Shown here: piece after piece, positions 1-5,861 of the stretch
How positions within the stretch are numbered: the stretch's first letter is position 1
Layout of the letters: each line of letters begins with the position of its first letter
Source: Pseudomonadota bacterium
Lineage (GTDB): Bacteria > Desulfobacterota > Desulfovibrionia > Desulfovibrionales > Desulfovibrionaceae
Direction: 5' to 3'
Assembly: GCA_023390395.1 (NCBI GenBank)
Contig: JAEWCY010000162.1
Coordinates: 1 to 11,621, forward strand
DNA length: 11,621 bases
The notes under the pieces: generated by a model
The model's input: the letters and a program-made list of their open reading frames with translations, nothing else
Databases searched by the model: none
What the model was told of the DNA's origin: nothing
Translations under genes and position numbers: made by a program

Positions 1-23
1 CCCCCACACCCCCTCCCTCCCCC
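1..23 (-). other. G-quadruplex motif (G-rich on minus strand)
   Basis: Read on the minus strand, this tract has four G-runs of 5, 3, 5 and 5 separated by loops A, A and TGT, a textbook short-loop quadruplex pattern. On the plus strand it is a C-rich tract followed by five A residues. It sits at the window edge, so the neighbouring gene on the left is unknown. No function is visible; it could belong to a terminator or 3' region of an upstream gene. Confidence 0.5.
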
Positions 24-71
24 AAAAACTTTCAACGGGGTGAATGATGCCGCGGCCGGCCCAACAAATTC

Positions 72-120
72 CCTTATCCAGGGGGTCCGGGGGGGATGAT
101 CCCCCCCGGCCGCCGGAGGC
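72..120 (+). repeat. Palindromic intergenic repeat, copy 1
   Basis: The element reads CCTTATCC (72-79), GGGGGTCC (81-88), a hairpin whose arms are CCGGGGGGG (87-95) and CCCCCCCGG (101-109) with loop ATGAT (its outer A and T can pair too), then CCGCCGGAGGC (110-120). The same blocks in the same order and orientation recur at 8787-8844. The stem is strong but is not followed by a T-run, so it is not a standard intrinsic terminator. Its GGAGG (115-119) lies 13 bases before the ATG at 133 and may double as a distant ribosome-binding site. Copy 2 has the same bases with no plus-strand gene after them, so they belong to the repeat itself. Confidence 0.75.
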
Positions 121-132
121 ATCTTAATTCCT

Positions 133-1782
133 ATGGACGTGCACGTGGGGGAAGGGACCATCGGGTATCGGGATGGGGCGGAGGCGTATTTGCTGCGTTT
201 TTTCAGCGAGCACGCCGTGGACGAGTACGAGCTGTATCCCCGCGACGCGCCCTGGGCCATCCGCTACCACCTGACCCCGCGCCGCAAGACGCTCCTTTCC
301 TGGATCGACTGCGGCCCGGGCGGCCGCATCCTGGAGCTCGGGGCCGGCTGCGGCGCGCTGACCGCCCACCTCACCTCCCTGCCCCATGCCGTGACCGCGG
401 TGGAGGGTTCGCCCGAGCGCGCCGCCGTCATCGCCGCCCGCTGCCGCCGGGCGCAAAACCTGGAAATCGTGGCCGCCAACGCCGTGGGTCTGCCCTACGA
501 GGGCTGTTTCGACCTCGTCACGCTCATCGGCGTGCTCGAATACGCCGCCGCCTTCGTGGACGGCCCGCGCCCCCACGAGCACCTGCTGGCCGAGGCCCGG
601 CGCTACCTCAAGCCCGGCGGCGGCCTGATCCTGGCCATCGAGAACCGCATGGGGCACAAGTACCTGGCCGGCCTGCCCGAGGACCACACCGGCCGGCCCT
701 TCCACGGCGTAAACGGCTATCCCGGCCCGGGCGGGGCGCGCACCTTCGACCGACCGGCCCTTTCCGCCCTGCTGGCCCGGGCCGGCTTTCCCGCCCAGCG
801 CTGGCACTTTCCCTCGCCGGACTACAAGACGCCCGACAGCGTCGTGTCCGAACGGGCGCTGGCGACTCCCGGGTTCAACGTCCTGCCCCTGCTCGAACTG
901 CCCACGCCCGATCCCGGCGGCAAGGCCGCGCCGACCTTCAACGAGCGGGCGCTGCTGCGCTCGGCCCTGGCCGGCGGCGCGGCCGGCCACCTCATGAACT
1001 CCTTTCTGGTCCTGGCCGCGGCCACGGACGACGCGCCGCTTCTGGCCGCCAACGAGGCCACCCTGGCCGTGGCCGTCAACGCCGACTCCTGTCCGCCGCT
1101 TTTCCAGACCATGACCCGCTTCACCAGCGTTCCCGGCGGCGTCGAGGTCGCCCGGACCAACCTCCACGGCCTGCCGCCGGCGGCCTTCGTGTCGGGCCGC
1201 CAGCACGTCAAGGCCCGGGAGGCCTATCATCTCGGCTACGAGAGTTTTCTCGAATCCATCGTCAACGCCGTGGAGGACGGGGACATGACGCTGGCCGCCC
1301 GGCTGCTCGCGGCCTGGATGGACCAGGCGGCGGCGCGTTCCCGGCCGGGAACGCCCGAGGCCGCCCGGGGCTTTTCCGCCTTCTGCCGGGAACGCCTGGG
1401 CCGGGAGGCCTACGCGGGGCTCGAGGGCGGGCGCTGGCTGCCGGGCAAGCTCCTCGACGCCCATCCGGGCAACGTGCTGCGCCACCCGAAGACCGGCGAC
1501 ATCCGCTACATCGACCTGGAGTGGCAGCTTTCCTGCGACGTTCCCCTGGCCCTGCTCATCGACCGGGGGGTGAACCTCGTCGGCCAGAAGCTGGCGGCTT
1601 TCGCCGCCTACCTGGACCTGCCCGAGGGCGGCGGCCTGCCGGCGGCCATGGAGGCGGCGCTCTCCCGCCATCCCCTCTTCCGCCGCGCCGACGCGGCGTC
1701 GCTGGCCGCCGTCACCCAGTGGCTCTTCGCCGCCGTGACCCACGGCGACCTGGACCATCGCCGGCTTCCCGACCGGCCCTGA
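133..1782 (+). CDS. Class I SAM-dependent methyltransferase with C-terminal kinase-like half
   Basis: 549 residues, soluble, no signal peptide or membrane segment. The N-terminal Rossmann methyltransferase domain (about 50-200) shows motif I LELGAGCG (67-74), the acidic residue E91 that should bind the SAM ribose, GVLEY (133-137) and LKPGG. Directly after it comes ENRMGHKYLAG..EDHTG..F.GVNGY, which I recognise from methyltransferases found with polysaccharide glycosyltransferases. The C-terminal half carries VKA with K360, then D442-A-H-P-G-N447 and I460-D461-L-E-W464, spaced like the catalytic loop and metal-binding Asp of aminoglycoside-phosphotransferase folds, but with LLD where those have HGD. 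The acceptor substrate is unknown; methylation of a surface glycan is the best guess from the family. The ATG at 133 starts just before the conserved region. The MFS gene follows after 69 bases on the same strand, so co-transcription is possible. Confidence 0.8.
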   Translation: MDVHVGEGTIGYRDGAEAYLLRFFSEHAVDEYELYPRDAPWAIRYHLTPRRKTLLSWIDCGPGGRILELGAGCGALTAHLTSLPHAVTAVEGSPERAAVIAARCRRAQNLEIVAANAVGLPYEGCFDLVTLIGVLEYAAAFVDGPRPHEHLLAEARRYLKPGGGLILAIENRMGHKYLAGLPEDHTGRPFHGVNGYPGPGGARTFDRPALSALLARAGFPAQRWHFPSPDYKTPDSVVSERALATPGFNVLPLLELPTPDPGGKAAPTFNERALLRSALAGGAAGHLMNSFLVLAAATDDAPLLAANEATLAVAVNADSCPPLFQTMTRFTSVPGGVEVARTNLHGLPPAAFVSGRQHVKAREAYHLGYESFLESIVNAVEDGDMTLAARLLAAWMDQAAARSRPGTPEAARGFSAFCRERLGREAYAGLEGGRWLPGKLLDAHPGNVLRHPKTGDIRYIDLEWQLSCDVPLALLIDRGVNLVGQKLAAFAAYLDLPEGGGLPAAMEAALSRHPLFRRADAASLAAVTQWLFAAVTHGDLDHRRLPDRP

Positions 1783-1851
1783 CGCCCCTTCCCCCCCGCC
1801 GCCCGATGGCGTATGGGGACCGGACCGCACCGCCAAGGACGAAGATTCCCT

Positions 1852-3318
1852 ATGAAGCAGTCTTTCCCCGGCTCCGCGTCGGAAGTCCGGACCACGTCCC
1901 CGGCCGTGGCCATGCTCGGGGTCAACCTCATGGTCTTCATGGCCACCCTGGACATGAGCATCGTCAACGTGGCCCTGCCCACGCTGGTCGAGGCCCTGCA
2001 TACCGATTTCGCCGCCATCCAGTGGGTCATCCTGAGCTACGTGCTCGTCATCGCGAGCCTTTTGCTCCTGGTGTCGCGCCTTGGCGACATGCGCGACAAG
2101 AAGCGCATCTTCCTGGCCGGCCTGGTCATGTTCCTCATCGCCTCCCTGTGCTGCGGCCTGGCCCCCTCGGTGTCCTGGCTCATCGCCTTCCGGGCCTTCC
2201 AGGGCGTGGGCGCGGCCATGACGCAGGCGCTCGGCATGGCCATCGTCACGCAGATCGCGCCGCCCTCGGGGCGCGGCCGGGCGCTGGGGTTCATCGGCGC
2301 GACCGTGGCCATGGGGCTCATGATCGGGCCGCCGCTGGGCGGCATTCTCATCGGGCTTTTCGGCTGGCGGTCGCTTTTCCTGCTCAACGTGCCGGTGGGG
2401 CTGGCCGCGCTTTGCAGCGTCGTCAGCCGCATGCCGGCCCTGCCGCCCGCGCGGTCGGGCGAACGCTTCGACCTGCCGGGCGCGGCGACGGCGAGCCTGA
2501 CGCTCGGGACCTACTGCCTGGGCATGACCTGCATCCAGCGCGGCGGCTTCGCCGATCCCGAGGGACTGTGGCTGCTCGGCCTGTCCCTGGCCGGACTGGC
2601 CGCCTTCGTGGCCATCGAGCGGCGCAGCCCCCAGCCCATGCTCGACCTGTCGCTTTTCGCCAATCCGCTGGTCACGCTGCCCCTTTGCATGGCCGTGCTG
2701 GTCTTCGTCACCGGGTCGAGCGGGTTCATCATGCCGTTTTTCTTCCAGTCGGCCCAGGGCCGGTCCGTGACCGAGATGGGCCTGCTCATGATGATCCTGC
2801 CTGCCTCCATGGCCCTGACCGCACCGGTCTCCGGCTCCCTGGCCGATCGCTACGGCTCGCGGGGCATCTGCATGCTGGGGCTGGTGGTCTTGTGGACGGG
2901 CTGCTTGGCCCTGGGGACGCTCACCGCGCGCACGCCCTGGTGGGGCTACCTCTTGCGCACGCTGCCCGTGGGCCTTGGCATCGGCATCTTCCAGGCCCCC
3001 AACAACTCCACGATCATGGGCGAGATGCCGCCCCACCGCCTGGGCGTGGGTTCGGGCCTGGCCAACTACGCCAGGGTGTTCGGCCAGTCCACGGGCTTGC
3101 CGCTGGTCGGAGCGATCTTCAGTTCGCTGGTGCTGGCCTCGGGGCACACGGGAGCCCGGGCGGATTTCGCCAACGCCGCGCCCGAGGCCCTGGCCGCCGG
3201 CGTGGCCGGGGTGTTCCGCTGGCTGGCGGGGGTGCTCGCCCTGGCCATCGTGCTGGCCGCCGTGGCCTGGCGCATCGAGTCCAGGCGCCGGGCCGCCGGG
3301 GGGAAGAAAGAAGCCTAG
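1852..3318 (+). CDS. DHA2-family MFS drug:H+ antiporter (EmrB/QacA type)
   Basis: 488 residues, almost entirely hydrophobic helices, consistent with the 14-helix DHA2 family of inner-membrane multidrug exporters. Family marks visible: LDMSIVNVALP in helix 1 with D34 (motif D1), SRLGDMRDKKR (75-85) as motif A in the loop after helix 2, FRAFQGVGAAM (113-123) as motif B, and GLMIGPPLGG (155-164) as motif C, the antiporter signature. The start chosen is the ATG at 1852, with AAGGA at 1835-1839 as a possible ribosome-binding site; an in-frame ATG at 1813 would add 13 polar residues and has no better site. No EmrA-like adaptor or TolC partner lies beside it, so it may act alone. Its stop codon overlaps the stop of the convergent antiporter. 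The substrate cannot be read from sequence. Confidence 0.88.
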   Translation: MKQSFPGSASEVRTTSPAVAMLGVNLMVFMATLDMSIVNVALPTLVEALHTDFAAIQWVILSYVLVIASLLLLVSRLGDMRDKKRIFLAGLVMFLIASLCCGLAPSVSWLIAFRAFQGVGAAMTQALGMAIVTQIAPPSGRGRALGFIGATVAMGLMIGPPLGGILIGLFGWRSLFLLNVPVGLAALCSVVSRMPALPPARSGERFDLPGAATASLTLGTYCLGMTCIQRGGFADPEGLWLLGLSLAGLAAFVAIERRSPQPMLDLSLFANPLVTLPLCMAVLVFVTGSSGFIMPFFFQSAQGRSVTEMGLLMMILPASMALTAPVSGSLADRYGSRGICMLGLVVLWTGCLALGTLTARTPWWGYLLRTLPVGLGIGIFQAPNNSTIMGEMPPHRLGVGSGLANYARVFGQSTGLPLVGAIFSSLVLASGHTGARADFANAAPEALAAGVAGVFRWLAGVLALAIVLAAVAWRIESRRRAAGGKKEA

Positions 3319-5039
3319 CCCGGCGCGCCGGCCGGGCTCTCGAAGAGCTCCCGGCGCACGCGCTCGCGCTCCCGGTCGATCTGCTCGTCCGTGGCCCCCA
3401 GGGCATGCATGAGCCAGGCCGTCATGGACAGGGCCACCTCGCCCTCGCAGGAAAAGACGGCCGCGACCCCGGCCGCTCGCAGGGCCTTGGCCTCGCGGAG
3501 ATAGCCGGCCCGGCTGATGACCCGTATGGACGGGGCCAACTCCAGGGCGGCCGAGGCGATGGCCCGGGAATCCAGGCCCGAGGCGGTGATAAGCAGGCTC
3601 TCGGCCCCCTCGATGCCCGCGTGGAGCAATATCTCCCGGCTGGCGGCGTCGCCGTGCACGGCCGGCAGTCCGGCGGCGCGCAGCTCCCGCACGGTCTCGA
3701 TGTTCATCTCCACCACCACCGGTTCGATGCCGTTGTCGCGCAGAATGCGGCAAAGCGTGCGCCCCACCGGCCCGTAGCCCACGACCACGGCCCGGTGGGC
3801 CGAGGCGTCGGCCTCGGGCGCGTCCCCGACCCCGGCCGCCGACTCCCGTACCCAGCCCAGCCGTTGCAGCCGGCCGACCAGGGGGGCCACGCCCTTGTAG
3901 AGCCAGGGGTTGACGACGATGGAGACCACCGAGGCCACCACCAGGGCGTTGAAGGCCTCCTTGGGCAAGACGCCGAGGCTTGCGGCCATGGAGGCCAGGA
4001 TGAAGGAGAATTCGCCGATCTGCGACAGGGCCGCGGCCACGGCCAGGGCCACGGCGAGCGGCCGGCGCAGGACCAGCACCACGGCCAGGGCGGCCAGGGG
4101 CTTGCCGAGCAGCACGATGGCCAAGGTGGCCAGCTCCAGCCGCCAGCCGGAAACCACGGTCGAGGGGTCGAGCAGCATGCCCACGGACACGAAAAAGAGC
4201 ACGGCGAAGGCGTCGCGCATGGGCAGGGCGTCCGAGGCCGCCCTGGCCCCGAACTCCGACTGCCCGACGATCATGCCGGCCAGAAACGCGCCCAAGGCCA
4301 TGGACGCGCCGAAGACCACGGCCGCGCCCACGGCCAGCCCCAGGGCCACGGCCAAAACGGCCAATGTGAAGAGCTCCCGCGAGCCCGTGCGGGCCACGTG
4401 GCCGAAAAAGCGCGGCAGAAGCCACCGCCCGGCCACGGCCGTCACGGCCACGAGCCCGGTCAGCTTGAGCAGGGCCAGCCCCAGCGTCAGGCCGAGCCCC
4501 GGCCCGCCCGCCTGGGACGGGCCGTAGAAGACCGGCAGCAGGATGAGCACCAAAATGGTGAACAGGTCCTCCACGATGAGCCAGCCCACGGCGATGTGGC
4601 CCGTGGGCGTGTGCAGGGCCCGGTTGTCGGCCAGCACCCGGGTCAGCACCACGGTGCTGGCCACGGAGATGGCCGTGCCGAAAACGATGCCCGCCGACCA
4701 GCTCCAGCCCAGGGCGTGGGCAGCCCAGGCCCCCAGGGCGGCCGAGGCGACGATCTGGGCGATGGCCCCGGGCACGGCCACGCCGCGCACGGCCATGAGG
4801 TCCTTCAAGTGGAAATGGAGCCCCACCCCGAACATGAGCAGGATCACGCCGATTTCCGCGAACTGGTTGGCGATCTCGCCGTCGGCCACGAAACCCGGGG
4901 TGAAGGGGCCGATGACGAACCCGGCCAGCAGGTAGCCGACGATGGGCGACAGGCGCAGTCGCTGGGCGGCCAGCCCCAGGACCAGGGCCGCCAGCAGGCC
5001 GCCGGTCAGGGTCAGGATGAGAGAGATTTCATGACTCAC
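3315..5039 (-). CDS. ybaL: YbaL/RosB-type CPA2 cation:proton antiporter with RCK-N domain
   Basis: 574 residues from a GTG start at 5039. Inner-membrane monovalent cation/H+ antiporter, probably K+ efflux in exchange for protons. Residues 1-390 form the CPA2 membrane domain: GYLLAGFVIGPFTPGFVAD (35-53), EIGVILLMFGVGLHFHLKDL (62-81) and VGWLIVEDL (151-159) with E157-D158 at the ion-translocation position all follow E. coli YbaL as I remember it. A cytosolic TrkA/RCK-N nucleotide-binding domain (about 415-530) shows GYGPVG (421-426) and acidic E444 at the end of the second strand, expected to bind NAD(H). There is no RCK-C domain and no KefF/KefG-like oxidoreductase nearby. The start is fixed by GGAGG seven bases upstream and by agreement with YbaL; the frame is open to 5324 but the extra 95 residues are low-complexity. 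The exact cation is not determinable. Confidence 0.9.
   Translation of the reverse strand: MSHEISLILTLTGGLLAALVLGLAAQRLRLSPIVGYLLAGFVIGPFTPGFVADGEIANQFAEIGVILLMFGVGLHFHLKDLMAVRGVAVPGAIAQIVASAALGAWAAHALGWSWSAGIVFGTAISVASTVVLTRVLADNRALHTPTGHIAVGWLIVEDLFTILVLILLPVFYGPSQAGGPGLGLTLGLALLKLTGLVAVTAVAGRWLLPRFFGHVARTGSRELFTLAVLAVALGLAVGAAVVFGASMALGAFLAGMIVGQSEFGARAASDALPMRDAFAVLFFVSVGMLLDPSTVVSGWRLELATLAIVLLGKPLAALAVVLVLRRPLAVALAVAAALSQIGEFSFILASMAASLGVLPKEAFNALVVASVVSIVVNPWLYKGVAPLVGRLQRLGWVRESAAGVGDAPEADASAHRAVVVGYGPVGRTLCRILRDNGIEPVVVEMNIETVRELRAAGLPAVHGDAASREILLHAGIEGAESLLITASGLDSRAIASAALELAPSIRVISRAGYLREAKALRAAGVAAVFSCEGEVALSMTAWLMHALGATDEQIDRERERVRRELFESPAGAPG
3317..3338. terminator. Hairpin on the overlapping convergent stop codons
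   Basis: AGCCCGGC (3317-3324) pairs perfectly with GCCGGGCT (3331-3338) around a 6-base loop. A second small hairpin, GCTCT-cga-AGAGC (3336-3348), overlaps its right arm. The first stem begins inside the TAG of the MFS gene and lies in the last codons of the opposing antiporter gene. There is no T-run, so termination by this hairpin alone is uncertain. It is the only structure available to separate the two transcripts. Confidence 0.35.
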
Positions 5040-5046
5040 GGCGCGC

Positions 5047-5051
5047 CCTCC
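5047..5051 (-). promoter_or_regulatory. Shine-Dalgarno site fixing the GTG start of the YbaL-type gene
   Basis: On the minus strand GGAGG (within GGGAGGG) is followed by a 7-base spacer and GTG at 5039-5037. No comparable site precedes the upstream in-frame starts, so this decides the start codon. Confidence 0.75.
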
Positions 5052-5102
5052 CGGCGACGGGACCGCGCCTGGGGGCGGCGCTCCGGGACGCTTTCCGGTA
5101 CG

Positions 5103-5138
5103 AAAATGTAAACCTATTTTGCATGTAATGTTTCTACA
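5103..5138. promoter_or_regulatory. AT-rich island in the divergent region; candidate promoter/operator
   Basis: In the otherwise GC-rich 181 bases between the divergent ybaL-like and marR-like genes this stretch is strikingly AT-rich. It contains a direct repeat ATGTAA at 5106-5111 and 5123-5128 (17-base period), and an imperfect palindrome TTGCATGTAA (5119-5128, 8 of 10 positions symmetric). It ends about 60 bases upstream of the antiporter GTG, a reasonable promoter distance. The -10/-35 boxes cannot be assigned with confidence. MarR proteins commonly bind such short dyads in their own divergent promoter region; binding here is inference. Confidence 0.45.
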
Positions 5139-5184
5139 GGAAGCAACGCCGCCAGGCAAGCCGCCGCCCCGGCCCCCAGCCGCA

Positions 5185-5214
5185 TTGACAGGCCCCGGCT
5201 CCCTCCCGTACCCT
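5185..5214 (+). promoter_or_regulatory. Candidate sigma70 promoter of the marR-like gene
   Basis: A perfect TTGACA -35 box (5185-5190), an 18-base spacer and TACCCT (5209-5214, matching TANNNT) as a weak -10 box. Transcription would begin about 5220-5222, that is, at the ATG at 5221. This would give a leaderless or near-leaderless message, consistent with the lack of any Shine-Dalgarno sequence there. Confidence 0.4.
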
Positions 5215-5220
5215 TTTTTC

Positions 5221-5703
5221 ATGGATGCCGCGCTGCCGGACCCCGAGGCCGATACCTTCAAACGCCAGGCCACCCGCCTCCAGGACTCCGTGGAGAACCT
5301 GTTCTCCTGCTGCCAGGCCCGCATCGCCCTGCAAAGCGAGCGGTTCGGGTTGCCCCCGGCGGCGCTTCGGGCCGTGCTGGCCCTGGGGGAAAGCCGCTAC
5401 CTGGCCCCGGGCGAGCTCGGCCGCCGGCTCGGCGTCACCAAGAGCCGGGTGACGGCCGTGACCACGGGCCTGTTGCGCCAGGGACTGATCGAAAAGCACC
5501 CCGACCCGGCCGACGCCCGGGTGACGCTGCTTTCCCTGACCCCGGCCGGCAAGCGCATGCGCGAGGACATCCGCACCTTCATGGTGGCCCTTTTCCAGGC
5601 CATGCTCGACCGGGTCGAGCCGGACCGGCGCGAGGCCGTGCTCTCCTCCCTGGAGGTCCTGCGCCACTGCATGGAATCCGCCCGGGCCGACATCAAGCCG
5701 TAG
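5221..5703 (+). CDS. MarR-family winged-helix transcriptional regulator
   Basis: 160 residues, usual MarR length, cytosolic dimeric repressor type. The winged helix-turn-helix spans about 60-112: LAPGELGRRLGVTKSRVTAVTTGL covers the recognition helix, and DPADAR (95-100) with D98-A-R100 gives the D-x-R wing signature, followed by LTPAG. C30-C31 lie in the first helix and C150 in the last helix. In MarR dimers those two regions form the dimerisation interface, so thiol sensing is possible but unproven. The start at 5221 gives a normal-length protein without a Shine-Dalgarno site. In-frame starts at TTG 5119 and ATG 5128 would add a Pro/Gly-rich tail of 31-34 residues and would place the TTGACA box inside the gene. 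Probable targets are the divergent antiporter and the antiporter 158 bases downstream. The ligand is unknown. Confidence 0.88.
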   Translation: MDAALPDPEADTFKRQATRLQDSVENLFSCCQARIALQSERFGLPPAALRAVLALGESRYLAPGELGRRLGVTKSRVTAVTTGLLRQGLIEKHPDPADARVTLLSLTPAGKRMREDIRTFMVALFQAMLDRVEPDRREAVLSSLEVLRHCMESARADIKP

Positions 5704-5826
5704 CCCTGGCGCGGGTTGCGCCCCTGCCGCCGTCGGCCCCTCGGGAAATGGCGCGACCCGACGTTTCTCACCAAGAGCGCTGATGCGGCTCCCGGATGGC
5801 GGCATGTTCCGGCCCAGAGCCCGCCC

Positions 5827-5855
5827 TTTTCAAAACCTTCCAATTTTGTCATGAT
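5827..5855 (+). promoter_or_regulatory. Weak candidate promoter of the second antiporter
   Basis: TTTTCA (5827-5832) and CATGAT (5850-5855) each match 4 of 6 consensus bases with a 17-base spacer. The predicted start of transcription falls about on the ATG at 5862, and no good Shine-Dalgarno site precedes that ATG. The rest of 5704-5861 shows only a 5-bp hairpin just after the marR-like stop (5708-5722). Read-through from the marR-like gene is equally possible. Confidence 0.22.
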
Positions 5856-5861
5856 GAACGC

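Noticed and set aside
1..60. The tail of a plus-strand gene entering from the left
   Set aside because: One frame is open to a TGA at 97-99, but it shows no recognisable protein and runs through the C-rich tract and the repeat; nothing supports coding.
1741..1758. HGDLDH near the C-terminus of the methyltransferase, resembling the HGD loop of aminoglycoside kinases
   Set aside because: It lies after the IDLEW motif, so the order is wrong for a kinase catalytic loop, and no HPGN-like residues follow it. Probably chance.
124..4425. A stop-free minus-strand frame of 1,433 codons
   Set aside because: It is antisense to the methyltransferase and MFS genes and in another frame of the antiporter. 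It has low-complexity composition and no recognisable motif.
96..5111. A stop-free plus-strand frame of 1,671 codons running across three genes
   Set aside because: It is out of frame with the methyltransferase and MFS genes and antisense to the YbaL-type gene, all of which have clear family motifs. Its translation is Arg/Gly/Pro/His/Gln-rich with no domain, as expected for shadow frames in GC-rich DNA.
5119..5220. An N-terminal extension of the MarR protein from TTG 5119 or ATG 5128
   Set aside because: The added 31-34 residues are Pro/Gly-rich and unlike MarR N-termini, neither start has a ribosome-binding site, and the extension would contain the perfect TTGACA box.
5040..5324. A longer N-terminus for the YbaL-type antiporter
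   Set aside because: The 95 extra residues are low-complexity and overlap the divergent promoter region and the marR-like gene. The GTG at 5039 has an ideal GGAGG and matches the start of YbaL.
5707..5719. A sigma54-like promoter (TGGCGCG...TTGC) after the marR-like stop
   Set aside because: The distance between the GG and GC elements is two bases too short for the -24/-12 spacing, and the same bases form a small hairpin.
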